The notes under the pieces were generated by a model. It was not told the DNA's origin and searched no databases. It saw only the letters and a program-made list of their open reading frames with translations. This document shows positions 22,668-31,776 of a DNA stretch of 42,759 bases, one piece after another. Source of the stretch: CAZQVN01 sp964596775 (GTDB taxonomy: Bacteria > Eisenbacteria > RBG-16-71-46 > JABDJR01 > JAWXBZ01); contig CAZQVN010000030.1 of assembly GCA_964596775.1 (NCBI GenBank), forward strand, positions 1-42,759, read 5' to 3'. Both the position numbers and the translations under genes were made by a program. Position 1 is the stretch's first letter. The number at the start of each line of letters is the position of its first letter.

Positions 22668-23818
22668 TGCGGAGACTCGGGCGTGGACCGGCGGCCCTGC
22701 CGCCGCGGCGGATCGGACCGGTTGCGCGGTCGCGGGGCGCAGTCCCGGAGCTTCGGCTGCTCTCTGCGTTCGCCGCGCTCCTGCCTGCCGTCGCGCTCCT
22801 GCCTGCCGTCGCGCTCCTGCCTGCCGTCGCGCCTTCGGCCCGGGCGGCCACGATCACGAGCACGACCGCGCCCGCCGTGATCCACATCGGCGACACGCTG
22901 ACCGTGTCCGCCGTGGTGACCCCGGCCGACGGCGTGGTCACGCCGATCTACCCGGAACGGGTGGGGTTCTTCGAGGTGCTCGACGTGGCCCGGCGCGACA
23001 CGCTCGGCGCCGCGCACATCCTCATCCACCTCACGACGTTCGAAACGGGCACCGACACCGTGCCGCCGCTCCCGATCGCCATCGACGCGCCGGGCGGCGT
23101 GGACTCGCTGTACACGTCCCCCTACATAGTGTCGGTGGAGAGCCTGCTGCCGGCGGACTCCACGGCCGCGGACACGGCGCAGTTCAAGGCGGCGCACGGA
23201 CCGCTCGACCTGCCGCAGCGGTTTCTCTGGAAGAACGCGCTCGGGTATTTTGGGGTCCTCCTGGCGCTGGCCGCGCTGGCGGTCTGGGTCACCCGGCGGC
23301 TGACCCGTCCGAAGGAGGCGCTGCCCACGTTCGAAACGCAGGCGCCGGTCCGGCCGGCCGACATCGTGGCGTTCGAGAAGCTGGACGAGATCGCCGCGAA
23401 GGGGTACGTGGCCCGGGGGCTGTGGAAACCGCACTACACCGAGATCACCGACGTGATCCGGAACTACATCGAGGCGCGGTTCCGGATCGAGACGCTCGAC
23501 CGGACGTCGTGGGAGCTGCTCCGCGACCTGGAGGGATCGCGGATCGAGGAGGCGAACCGCCGCCGCCTGGCCGGGATGCTCGAGGAGGCCGATCTCGTGA
23601 AGTTCGCGAAGTTCACGCCGGAGGCCGAGCCGGCGCAGAAGTTCCTCGACCGTGCCCGCGGCTGGGTCCGCGACACGACGTCGACGCCGGTGTTCGGCGC
23701 CCCGCCGACCGGCGCCGGCACGGTTGCGTCCCCCTCGACCGGCACGCACACCGCCCCCTCGACCGGCGCCGCCCCCGGCGAAGCGCCCACGGCAGGCGGC
23801 AGGGACGGCGACACATGA
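22664..23818 (+). CDS. BatD-like / DUF4381-like membrane protein of the Bat operon
   Basis: A 384-residue protein; GTG 22664 is immediately followed by ATG 22667, and either could be the start. The N-terminus is a long, unusual signal sequence with three perfect copies of an 18-bp unit (22775-22828) encoding ALLPAV. A beta-rich extracytoplasmic domain follows (TAPAVIHIGDTLTVSAVVTP), then one transmembrane helix near 195-215 and a cytoplasmic helical domain (HYTEITDVIRNYIEARF…RTSWELL). The layout is that of a shortened BatD or DUF4381 protein, usual between DUF58 and the first VWA gene. The C-terminal 45 residues are a Thr/Pro/Ala/Gly-rich tail. Confidence 0.75.
   Translation: MMRRLGRGPAALPPRRIGPVARSRGAVPELRLLSAFAALLPAVALLPAVALLPAVAPSARAATITSTTAPAVIHIGDTLTVSAVVTPADGVVTPIYPERVGFFEVLDVARRDTLGAAHILIHLTTFETGTDTVPPLPIAIDAPGGVDSLYTSPYIVSVESLLPADSTAADTAQFKAAHGPLDLPQRFLWKNALGYFGVLLALAALAVWVTRRLTRPKEALPTFETQAPVRPADIVAFEKLDEIAAKGYVARGLWKPHYTEITDVIRNYIEARFRIETLDRTSWELLRDLEGSRIEEANRRRLAGMLEEADLVKFAKFTPEAEPAQKFLDRARGWVRDTTSTPVFGAPPTGAGTVASPSTGTHTAPSTGAAPGEAPTAGGRDGDT
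22775..22828 (+). repeat. Three perfect 18-bp tandem repeats in a signal-peptide coding region
   Basis: GCGCTCCTGCCTGCCGTC occurs three times in a row in frame, coding ALLPAV each time, within the hydrophobic core of the signal sequence of the BatD-like protein. Perfect identity suggests recent duplication or slippage. Confidence 0.9.
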
Positions 23819-24825
23819 TGCGCTTCCTCCCCGCCGACTTCCGCTTTGCCGAGCCCGGGTACCTGGCGCTCCTGGTCGTCCTGCCGCTCCTGTACCTCTG
23901 GTACCGGCGACGCCGCCGGACGTCGGAAACGGGCGTGGTGTACGCGGACGCCTCCCACTGGACGGCCGGGCCCACGTGGCGCACGCGCCTCTACCATCTC
24001 TTCCGGGTGCTTCCGTACGCCGCGTTCTTCCTGGCCGTGGTGGCGCTGGCCCGGCCGCAGGCGGGCACGCGCGAAGTGGACGTGAAGAGCGAGGGGATCG
24101 ACATCGTCCTGGCCATCGACGCCTCGGGAAGCATGCGTGCCGAGGACTTCAAGCCGAACAACCGGCTGTACGTGGCCAAGCAGGTGGCCGCGCAGTTCGT
24201 GGACGGACGGCAGGGCGACCGGATCAGCATCGTGCTGTTCGCCGGCGAGGCGTTCACGCAGTGCCCGCTGACGCTCGATTACGGTATCCTCAAGAATCTC
24301 ATCGAGGCGATCGACTTCGGCATCCAGCCGGACGGCACGGCCATCGGCATGGCCATCGCGGCGTCCGTGAACCGCCTCCGGAAGACGGAGGCCAAGAGCA
24401 AGGTCATCATCCTGCTCACCGACGGCATCAACAACTCGGGCACGATCGACCCGCTGACCGCGGCGGACGCGGCCGCGGCGCTCAAGATCAAGGTGTACAC
24501 GATCGGCGTCGGCGTGGAGGGGGAGGCGCCGTTCCCGGTGGACGATCCGGTGTTCGGCCGCCGCTACGTCCGGATGCCGTCCGAGGTGGACGACAAGTCG
24601 CTCAAGGAGATCGCCGACAAGACCGGCGGCCTGTACTTCCGGGCCACCACGCCCGAGGCCCTGCGCGAAATCTACGCGCGGATCGACAGGCTGGAAAAGA
24701 CGAAGGTGGAAACGCGTGAATACGTGGACTATGCGGACATGGGGCCGGACCTGATCGCCTGGGCGGCCGCGCTGCTGGCGCTGGGCTTCCTGGCGTCCAC
24801 GACCTTCCTGGCGAGGCTGCCATGA
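23815..24825 (+). CDS. batA: VWA-domain membrane protein BatA
   Basis: A 336-residue protein with two N-terminal transmembrane helices (about 14-29 and 61-80), a VWA domain with an intact MIDAS start D102-A-S104-G-S106 and LLTDGINNSG, and a C-terminal transmembrane helix after VDYADMGPDL. This arrangement is typical of BatA, in which the VWA domain faces the periplasm. It starts at ATG 23815, overlapping the previous stop. Bat proteins form a complex linked to aerotolerance in Bacteroides and Leptospira. Confidence 0.92.
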   Translation: MMRFLPADFRFAEPGYLALLVVLPLLYLWYRRRRRTSETGVVYADASHWTAGPTWRTRLYHLFRVLPYAAFFLAVVALARPQAGTREVDVKSEGIDIVLAIDASGSMRAEDFKPNNRLYVAKQVAAQFVDGRQGDRISIVLFAGEAFTQCPLTLDYGILKNLIEAIDFGIQPDGTAIGMAIAASVNRLRKTEAKSKVIILLTDGINNSGTIDPLTAADAAAALKIKVYTIGVGVEGEAPFPVDDPVFGRRYVRMPSEVDDKSLKEIADKTGGLYFRATTPEALREIYARIDRLEKTKVETREYVDYADMGPDLIAWAAALLALGFLASTTFLARLP

Positions 24826-25844
24826 GGTGGGCGGATCCGCTGTACCTGCAGCTCCTGCCGGGAGTGCTCCTGCTGATCGTCGTCGTGTGGCTGTCGCGCA
24901 AGTTCGCGAAGCGGCGCGCCCTCGAGCTGGCCGACGAAAAGCTGTGGCCGCGCGTGGCCCGGGCGTCCACGTCCGGCCGCCGGTTCGCCCGCACCGCGTT
25001 CCTGCTGCTGGCGATCTCCGCCTGCCTGCTCGGCGCGGCCCGGCCGCAGCTCGGCGCGCGCACCGTGCAGGTCCGCCGCAGCGGCATCGACCTGGTCATG
25101 GCGCTCGACACGTCGGTGTCCATGGATGCCGCCGACGTCGTGCCGAGCCGGCTGGGGCGGGCGCGCCGCGAGATGATCGATCTCATGGAAAAACTGAAGG
25201 GGGATCGCGTGGGCATCGTCGTGTTCGAGGGCACGGCGTTCCTCCTCTGTCCGCTCACGCTCGACCAGGGGGCGGCCCGGCTGTTCCTCGATTCCGTCGA
25301 AAGCGGAATGCTCCCGGTGCCGGGGAGCAACCTGGCCGAGGCGGTCCGGACCGGGGTCAAGGCGTTTCCCGACGAGGGGAACCGCTCCCGGGCTCTCGTG
25401 ATCTTCTCCGACGGCGAGGCCGTCGATCCCGAACTCGATTCCGCGATCAAGGAGGCGGGCGACGCCGGCGTCAAGATCTACTGCATCGGCGTGGGCACGC
25501 CGGCCGGCGAGCCGATACCGGTGCGCGACGACATGGGGCAGGTGACCGGGTACAAGAAGGACCGCGGCGGCGAGGTCGTGCTGTCGCGTCTCGACGAATC
25601 CACGCTCCGGCGGATCTGCGAGGAGACCGGCGGCGTCTACTATTCCAGCACGCTGGCCGGCCGCGAAATCGACGACCTGTACGGACATCTGTCGGGGCTG
25701 ACCGAATCGGAACTGTCGGCCGGTCTCCGGACGCAGTACGAGGACCGGTTCCAGTTCTTTGCCGGGCTCGCCGTTCTGGCGCTGCTCGGCCTGTTTCTCC
25801 TGCCGGAGACCGGAAGGAAGGAGGCGTGGCATGGGCGCTTTTAG
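24822..25844 (+). CDS. batB: VWA-domain membrane protein BatB
   Basis: A 340-residue paralogue of the preceding BatA: N-terminal helices at about 7-23 and 59-74, MIDAS D96-T-S98-V-S100, VGIVVFEGTAFLLCPLT and VIFSDGEAVDPE, and a C-terminal helix near 313-330. It overlaps batA by ATGA and runs 14 bases into batC. Tandem VWA genes are the signature of Bat operons. Confidence 0.92.
   Translation: MRWADPLYLQLLPGVLLLIVVVWLSRKFAKRRALELADEKLWPRVARASTSGRRFARTAFLLLAISACLLGAARPQLGARTVQVRRSGIDLVMALDTSVSMDAADVVPSRLGRARREMIDLMEKLKGDRVGIVVFEGTAFLLCPLTLDQGAARLFLDSVESGMLPVPGSNLAEAVRTGVKAFPDEGNRSRALVIFSDGEAVDPELDSAIKEAGDAGVKIYCIGVGTPAGEPIPVRDDMGQVTGYKKDRGGEVVLSRLDESTLRRICEETGGVYYSSTLAGREIDDLYGHLSGLTESELSAGLRTQYEDRFQFFAGLAVLALLGLFLLPETGRKEAWHGRF
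25812..25824 (+). promoter_or_regulatory. Strong ribosome-binding site for batC inside batB
   Basis: GGAAGGAAGGAGG lies in the last codons of batB, 6 bases before the ATG at 25831. It fixes the batC start, which gives a clean signal peptide; earlier in-frame starts would not. Confidence 0.7.
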
Positions 25845-26631
25845 TGCGCTGCTGATCCTGCTGTTCAGCCTGCCGCCGTTGTGGGCGAAAGGCCCGGCCG
25901 CGAACAGGAAGGGAAACGAAGCGTTCCGCAAGGGAAACTACGAGGACGCCGCAACGCAGTACGGCCGGGCCGCGGAGTCGCTTCCCGGCGACCGGACCGT
26001 GGCGTTCAACCAGGGAACGTCGCTGCTCAAGCAGAAGAAGTACGACGAGGCGCTGCGGTTGCTGCTGGCCGGTTCCGGCGATCCCCGCCGCGAGGTCAAG
26101 GCGCCCTCGCTGTACAACGCCGGGAACGCGCTCGCGGAAGGGCAGAAACTTCCGGAGGCCCTGTCCGCCTACCGCCAGGCGATCCTCGCCGACCCCTCCG
26201 ACATGAACGCCAAGTTCAACTACGAGCTGGCAAAGCGGAAGCTGGAGCAGGGGCAGGACGAAAACAAGGACGACGAGAACAAGGACGAGCAGAACAAGGA
26301 CGAGAACCAGGATCAGAACCAGGATCAGCAGCAGAACAACGACCAGCAGCAGAACGAGGATCAACAGAACAAGGACCAGGAGCAGCAGGACAGGAACGAG
26401 CAGCAGAACGCCGACGAGAACGAGGACAAGGCGCAGCAGAATCCCGACCAGCCGAACCCCGAGGAAGGGGACGAGCAGCAGGGGGCGGAAGACCAGAAGC
26501 CGCAACCGGCGGCGCGCCTGACGAAGGAACAGGCCGAGCGCCTGCTCGACGCGCTCAAGGACAACGAGATGGAGATGATCAAGGCCCGTCTCAAGTCGAA
26601 GAGGAAGAAGAATGTCGAAAAGGACTGGTAG
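25831..26631 (+). CDS. batC: TPR protein BatC with acidic low-complexity region
   Basis: A 266-residue exported protein: signal peptide 1-19, two to three TPR-like helical repeats (about 22-135: GNEAFRKGNYEDAATQYGRA, LYNAGNALAEGQKLPEALSAYRQAI), then a tract of about 85 residues made almost wholly of D, E, N, Q and K (140-225), and a basic, helical end. The low-complexity tract is common in BatC. It overlaps batD by 20 bases. The role is inferred from position and layout: protein-protein contacts in the Bat complex. Confidence 0.88.
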   Translation: MGAFSALLILLFSLPPLWAKGPAANRKGNEAFRKGNYEDAATQYGRAAESLPGDRTVAFNQGTSLLKQKKYDEALRLLLAGSGDPRREVKAPSLYNAGNALAEGQKLPEALSAYRQAILADPSDMNAKFNYELAKRKLEQGQDENKDDENKDEQNKDENQDQNQDQQQNNDQQQNEDQQNKDQEQQDRNEQQNADENEDKAQQNPDQPNPEEGDEQQGAEDQKPQPAARLTKEQAERLLDALKDNEMEMIKARLKSKRKKNVEKDW

Positions 26632-28444
26632 GCCGGGCGGCTCCGGCCTGATCCGGGGCCTTCTCGTCCTGGTGATGCTGTGCTGCGCGGCCGGCTCCGC
26701 GCCGGCCGCCGACGTGCAGCTCGAGGCCACCGTGGACAGGAACACGGTGGCCATGGACGGACAGATCGTCTACACGGTCACCGTGAGCGGCGGGTTGAAG
26801 CAGCCGCCGTCGCCGCAGCTGCCGCCGCTGGAGAACGACTGGACGGTCTACTCCGGGGGCACGTCCCGCAGCTTCTCGATGGTCAACGGCAACGTGTCCT
26901 CTTCGGCGGCCTACCGGTACGTGCTGACGCCGAAAAAGACGGGATCGTTCACCATCGGCAGGGCCACGCTCAAGGTCGGAAGCGAAACGTTCGAGTCGAA
27001 CCCGATCACCGTCACGGTGACCGCCGCCAGCGGCGGCAACGCGGCGCCGTCGGCCGGCCCGGCGCCCGGCGAGCAGCGTTCCGACCAGGCCGACCGCGAT
27101 CTCTTCGTGACCACGTCGGTGGACGACAAGACGCCGTACGTGCACGAGCAGGTGATCCTCACGTTCCGCTTCTACCAGCGGGTCAACCTGCTCGAGAGCC
27201 CGAACTACACCGCCCCGGCCACCACCGGCTTCTGGAGCGAGGACCTGCCGCCGCAGCGCACGTTCAACGAGGTGCTGAACGGCCGCCGCTACTACGTGAC
27301 CGAGGTCCGCACGGCGCTGTTTCCGACGTCGCCGGGAGAGTTCACGATCGGGCCGGCCACGCTCGATTGCGTGGTGCCGCAGGTCAACCGGAGCATGGAT
27401 CGCGACCCGTTCAGCATGTTCGGCCAGTCGATGTTCAACAGCCGGAAGGTGACGCTCCGGAGCCAGCCGATCACGATGAAGGTCAAGCCGCTGCCGGACG
27501 GAGCCCCGGACGGGTTCAAGGGGGCGGTCGGCGCGTACGCGATTTCCGCCGACGTCGACAAGACCTCGCTGCCCCAGGGGGATCCCGTGACGCTGAAGCT
27601 GACCGTCAAGGGAACCGGGAACGTGAAGACGGTGCCGGACCTCGACCTGCCGGAGTTGAAGGAGTTCAAGATCTACGATTCGTCCTCCTCGAGCGACGTC
27701 AGCAAGACGGGCGGAACGCTGTCCGGAACGAAGATCGTCGAGCAGATCCTCGTGCCGCTGAAGGCGGGAGCCATGACCATCCCGCCGGTTTCGCTCGTCT
27801 ACTTCGATCCCGCGAAGGGGGAGTACCGGACCACGGCCACCGCGCCGATCGAGCTCGCGGTGACGCCGGCCGCGGTGAGCGCCGGAGGCCTCTCCGACGG
27901 CGCGAACCGCGGGCGGATCGAGGTCGTGGGGCAGGACATCCGCTTCATCCGCACGAGCCTCGGCGGCGTGCGCAACCGGGGCGCCGTGCCCTGGACCGGG
28001 GCGCCGTTCTGGCTGATGCATCTCCTGTCGGCCGGTCTCGTCGTCGGAGCGCTGATCTACGAGGGGCGCAGGAAGAAACTGGAAGGGGACCAGGGTTTCG
28101 CGCGCGACCTGCGATCCGGCCGCGAGGCCGGCCGGCGGCTGAAGCGGGCCCGGAGCCTGGTCGGCTCGGACGCGAACGGGTTCTACGGCGAGGTGGCCGC
28201 CGCGCTGCGCGGCTACGTGGCCGACAAGTTCAACCGGTCCGCGGCGGGCCTGACGCTCGAGGACATCGACGGGCTCCTGGCCGGTCGCGCGATCGGCGAC
28301 GGAATACCGGATCGCCTGCGGGCCTTTCTCGAGGCCTGCGACCGGGCCCGCTTTGCTCCGGTGGCCGACGGAGCCGGTGATCGCGAAAGACTGCTCGAGG
28401 AAGCCGCCGGGCTGATCCAGTCGTTGAAGAAGGCGGGACTGTGA
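26612..28444 (+). CDS. batD: BatD, oxygen-tolerance-type membrane protein
   Basis: A 610-residue protein. Signal sequence at 12-33 after a basic N-terminus, then beta-sandwich repeats beginning VQLEATVDRNTVAMDGQIVYTVTVSG, characteristic of BatD. It also has YRYVLTPKKTGSFTIG, and a transmembrane helix around 467-485 (FWLMHLLSAGLVVGALIY) followed by a cytoplasmic helical tail with FYGEVAAALRGYVADKFNRSAAGLTLEDI. This is the standard BatD architecture. It lies between batC and batE with overlaps at both ends. Confidence 0.92.
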   Translation: MSKRTGRPGGSGLIRGLLVLVMLCCAAGSAPAADVQLEATVDRNTVAMDGQIVYTVTVSGGLKQPPSPQLPPLENDWTVYSGGTSRSFSMVNGNVSSSAAYRYVLTPKKTGSFTIGRATLKVGSETFESNPITVTVTAASGGNAAPSAGPAPGEQRSDQADRDLFVTTSVDDKTPYVHEQVILTFRFYQRVNLLESPNYTAPATTGFWSEDLPPQRTFNEVLNGRRYYVTEVRTALFPTSPGEFTIGPATLDCVVPQVNRSMDRDPFSMFGQSMFNSRKVTLRSQPITMKVKPLPDGAPDGFKGAVGAYAISADVDKTSLPQGDPVTLKLTVKGTGNVKTVPDLDLPELKEFKIYDSSSSSDVSKTGGTLSGTKIVEQILVPLKAGAMTIPPVSLVYFDPAKGEYRTTATAPIELAVTPAAVSAGGLSDGANRGRIEVVGQDIRFIRTSLGGVRNRGAVPWTGAPFWLMHLLSAGLVVGALIYEGRRKKLEGDQGFARDLRSGREAGRRLKRARSLVGSDANGFYGEVAAALRGYVADKFNRSAAGLTLEDIDGLLAGRAIGDGIPDRLRAFLEACDRARFAPVADGAGDRERLLEEAAGLIQSLKKAGL

Positions 28445-29199
28445 AGGCAGCGTTCCTGCTCCTTGTCCTCGCCCTCGTGCCCGCCGGCTCCCTGCAGGCG
28501 CGGACGCCCACCGAAAACGAGGCGGCGCTGTTCCGCCGGGGCAACGAGGCATACGAGGCCGCCGACTACGCCGCGGCCGTTGCGGCCTACGAGCAGCTGT
28601 TCTCCGCGGGGGTCGAATCGCGGGATCTCTACTACAACATGGGCAACGCGTACCTCCGGGCGGGCCATCTCGGTAAGGCGATCCTCAACTACCGCCGGGC
28701 GCTGCGGATCGACCCGAAAGACCAGGACGCGAAGGCGAACCTGGCCTACGCGCGGCGTCACACGAAGGACGTGGCGCCGCAGGACGTGCCGGACCCGCTG
28801 CCGTGGCTCGCGGCGCTCCGCCCCGGCGCGGAACGGGCGGCCTGGCTGTTCTCGCTGACCCTGAACCTGGCCGCGGTCGCCTTCGCGCTGTCGCGCATTC
28901 TCCGCCGTCCGCCCGGCATCCTTCGTCCGGCCGCCGTGGTGGCCGCGGTCACCGCCCTCGTCTTCGGCCTCGTTTTCTACATCGAGATGCGCGAGGCGAA
29001 CGCCGACCGCCTCGGCGTGATCGTGGCCGAGCAGACGCAGGTGCGCATCGGTCCCGGCGACGACTACACGATGGCGTTCGTCGTTCACGAAGGCACCGAG
29101 GCGAAGCTCGGGCGGACCACCTCCGGATGGACGGAGATCACCGTGTCCGACGAGCTCAAGGGGTGGGTGTCGGACGAAACCGTGGAAGCGGTGGAATGA
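28441..29199 (+). CDS. batE: BatE: TPR plus SH3-like protein
   Basis: A 252-residue protein from GTG 28441. Signal peptide 1-20, TPR repeats 28-104 (FRRGNEAYEAADYAAAVAAYE; LYYNMGNAYLRAGHLGKAILNYRRAL), two transmembrane helices (about 129-147 and 157-177), and a C-terminal SH3-like domain (VRIGPGDDYTMAFVVHEGTEA…GWTEI…GWV). This matches BatE. Coupled to batD and to the AsmA-like gene by 4-base overlaps. Confidence 0.92.
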   Translation: MKAAFLLLVLALVPAGSLQARTPTENEAALFRRGNEAYEAADYAAAVAAYEQLFSAGVESRDLYYNMGNAYLRAGHLGKAILNYRRALRIDPKDQDAKANLAYARRHTKDVAPQDVPDPLPWLAALRPGAERAAWLFSLTLNLAAVAFALSRILRRPPGILRPAAVVAAVTALVFGLVFYIEMREANADRLGVIVAEQTQVRIGPGDDYTMAFVVHEGTEAKLGRTTSGWTEITVSDELKGWVSDETVEAVE

Positions 29200-31601
29200 C
29201 CCGGCGCCGGGGCGGAGCGGTCCGGATTCTCCTCGCGGCCGCGGCGGCCCTGGTGGCGGTCCTGGTCGCGCTGCTCCTGCTCTTTCCGGCCGACGCTTTC
29301 AAGGCGCAGTTCGAGGCGAAGGTTTCGGCGGCCACCGGTTACCGGGTCACGACGCGGTCGCTCGGTCTCGGGCTCGCGGGCTTCGACCTTGTTCTCAGGG
29401 TCCGCGACCTCGAGGCGCGATCGCCGGATGGAAGCCAGACCCTGACCGTGCCGGAACTCGGGGTCGAAGTGGCCCTGCTGCCGCTCTTCCGGAAGAGCAT
29501 CGAACTGCGGAAACTCTCGGGAAGGAACGCCGTCCTCTCGATCGCGCCGGCGGATCCGGCCGTTTCCTCCCCGGGCGGGCGAGACGGTGCGGCGGACTCC
29601 GGCGGCGGTGCGATCGCGGCCCCGGAGATCGCCCTGACCGACAGCCGGATCGTCCTGGCCGGCGACACCGGGGTCACCCGCCTGGAAGGGGTCGGCCTGG
29701 CCGCCTCGTTCCGGTCCGCGGACGGGGGAGGTCGCCTTGACGGCCGCTTTCACGCCGATTCCGTGCTGTTCGAGCCCCGCGCCTCCACCGGCGTGCGGTC
29801 CGCCGCGGGCGCTCCGCCGAGTGAACCGGGGCGGCCCTTCGCCCTGCCGCGGATCGACCTTGCCTTCGGTTCCGACGTGACGCTCTCGCCGTTGTCCGCC
29901 ACGACCCGGCTGGAAGGGACAATGGGTACGTGGCCGCTCCACGGGGGTGTTCAGACGCAGGCGGCGGCCGACGGCGTGCGGAACTCCGGGGATCTCGAGT
30001 TCGATTCCGTGTCGATCGATGCGCTCCGCGGGTTTCTCCCCGACGACCTGGACGCGGTCACGCGCGTGTACGCGCTCGGCGGAACCCTGACCGGCGGCCG
30101 CCTGCACTTCGAAACGGCGCCCGGCCGGGAGAAGGCCGACTACCGGTTCACGGCGCGCTGGGCGGACGCCCGCGCCTCGCTGCCGGACAAGGGACCCGTC
30201 GTCGACGACGGGTCGCTGGATTTCGAACTCCGGCCCGACGACCTGGCGGCGAGCGGTCACTTCGTTCTCGGCGCCTCGAAACTCGACCTGAAAGCCCGTG
30301 CGGAACATTTCGCGCGCCCGGCCTGGACCGCGGATGTGCGCCTGCAGGGTCCGGCCGCCGACGCCCTCCGTTTTCTTCCGCCGAACGCGGACCTTGCCGT
30401 GAGTTCCGGTCAACTGGACTGCGACGTGCGCCTGTCCGGCGTGGCCGGCCGTCCGGGTCTTCCGGACATGTCCGGGGCGGTCCGGGTGACCGCGATGACG
30501 CTGACCCATGCGGCCCTGCCCGCTCCGGTCGACCGGCTGGATCTCGCGCTGCATCTCTCGGGAACGGCGCTGGCCATCGAGAGCGGCTTCGTTGAGGCCG
30601 CCGGCAGCGATGCCCGGTTCCGGGGAACGGTGGCGGATTTCCGCAAGCCGGAGATGAAGCTCCAGGTGGACGCCGGGACGCTGGATCTCGGCCGCCTGTT
30701 TCCGGAGGCGCCGAAGGGTTCCGCCGCTCGGACCGGAGGATCCCCGCCCGCCCCGACCGGCGCGGACACGCCGAAGGGCGCGATGATTCCGGCTTCCGGA
30801 ACCATCGCCGTCGATCGCCTCGTCCGCGACCGCATGACGCTCACCGCGGTGACGGCACGGTTCGCGATGGGGGAGGCCGGTGTGGATCTCACGCAGATCG
30901 CCGGCCGCGCTTACGGCGGCAGCGCCACGGGCGAACTCCATCTCGTGCCGGCCGGTCCGGACGTGTGGCGGTACGAAGGGGATTTCCAGGTCGAGGAGGT
31001 GAAGGCCGCCGAGTTCCTCGCCGCGGTGTCGCCGATCCGCGGGATCGAGGGCACGCTCAGGACCGGCTTCAAGGTGTCCGGCCGCAACGGTCCCGGCCTC
31101 GATCCGCTCGCCTCGCTGACCATGACCGGCGACGGGATCGTCTTCGACGGGGCGCTCGCCAACGTCCCGGCGGTCCGCAAGCTGGCCTCGGCGCTGAATC
31201 TCAAGGCCGGAACCGCCGCGTCGATTCCGTTCCGCACGATCCATCACCGCTTCCGTGTCGAGGACGGGTTCGTGATCATGGATACGGTGAACGTCGCGCA
31301 GGCCTCCGGCGACTGGACGATCGGGGGGCGGATCGGCCTGGACGGACGGCTCGACTGCCCGGTCTCGACGCGCCTCTCCCCGGAGCTGTTCACGGCCGGC
31401 ACCGATCTTCGAAAGCTGGCGGACCTGCTGGCCGGCCCGGAGGGGCGGCTGCCGGTTCACCTGCGCCTGTCCGGAACGCTCACCGCGCCGGAAGTTTCGG
31501 TGGACGTCGCGCCGCTGATCGAGGCGGCACGGAAAAAAGCGGGGGATTCGCTGGGTGACGAGCTGAAGAAGCGGCTCGGCGGCCTGCTCCGAAAGAATTG
31601 A
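29196..31601 (+). CDS. AsmA-family protein
   Basis: An 801-residue protein from ATG 29196, overlapping batE. One N-terminal transmembrane helix (about 10-30), then a long beta-rich periplasmic part starting with the AsmA pattern ATGYRVTTRSLGLGL…FDLVLRVRDLEA. It ends with the AsmA-type C-terminal segment (DTVNVAQASGDWTIGGRIGLDGRLD, then SPELF). AsmA-like proteins are thought to bridge membranes and move phospholipids or affect outer-membrane assembly. It is an uncommon last gene for a Bat operon. Signals of an outer membrane fit a diderm host. Confidence 0.85.
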   Translation: MTRRRGGAVRILLAAAAALVAVLVALLLLFPADAFKAQFEAKVSAATGYRVTTRSLGLGLAGFDLVLRVRDLEARSPDGSQTLTVPELGVEVALLPLFRKSIELRKLSGRNAVLSIAPADPAVSSPGGRDGAADSGGGAIAAPEIALTDSRIVLAGDTGVTRLEGVGLAASFRSADGGGRLDGRFHADSVLFEPRASTGVRSAAGAPPSEPGRPFALPRIDLAFGSDVTLSPLSATTRLEGTMGTWPLHGGVQTQAAADGVRNSGDLEFDSVSIDALRGFLPDDLDAVTRVYALGGTLTGGRLHFETAPGREKADYRFTARWADARASLPDKGPVVDDGSLDFELRPDDLAASGHFVLGASKLDLKARAEHFARPAWTADVRLQGPAADALRFLPPNADLAVSSGQLDCDVRLSGVAGRPGLPDMSGAVRVTAMTLTHAALPAPVDRLDLALHLSGTALAIESGFVEAAGSDARFRGTVADFRKPEMKLQVDAGTLDLGRLFPEAPKGSAARTGGSPPAPTGADTPKGAMIPASGTIAVDRLVRDRMTLTAVTARFAMGEAGVDLTQIAGRAYGGSATGELHLVPAGPDVWRYEGDFQVEEVKAAEFLAAVSPIRGIEGTLRTGFKVSGRNGPGLDPLASLTMTGDGIVFDGALANVPAVRKLASALNLKAGTAASIPFRTIHHRFRVEDGFVIMDTVNVAQASGDWTIGGRIGLDGRLDCPVSTRLSPELFTAGTDLRKLADLLAGPEGRLPVHLRLSGTLTAPEVSVDVAPLIEAARKKAGDSLGDELKKRLGGLLRKN

Positions 31602-31612
31602 AGTCCAACGAT

Positions 31613-31650
31613 CCCTGTCATTATTATGGGAGAGTCGGCATAATACAGGG
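31613..31650 (+). repeat. Inverted repeat before the NERD-helicase gene
   Basis: CCCTGT (31613-31618) and ATTATG (31623-31628) pair with CATAAT (31639-31644) and ACAGGG (31645-31650), with a 4-base bulge on the left arm and a 10-base loop. No T-run follows. It lies 12 bases after the AsmA-like stop and about 125 bases before the helicase start. CATAAT is also -10-like, so this could be an operator over a promoter or a terminator for the Bat operon. A second small palindrome, TATCGATA, is at 31695-31702. Confidence 0.6.
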
Positions 31651-31776
31651 AAACCTCGGACCCGTGCCACGAGTGGGCAGGGGCGTCGCATTTTTATCGA
31701 TACCATGCCGGATTCCGGGACCATCTCCGGTCCATGGAATCCTAAGCCGAAGCCGAAAGGGAGGCCGCCCCTCACC

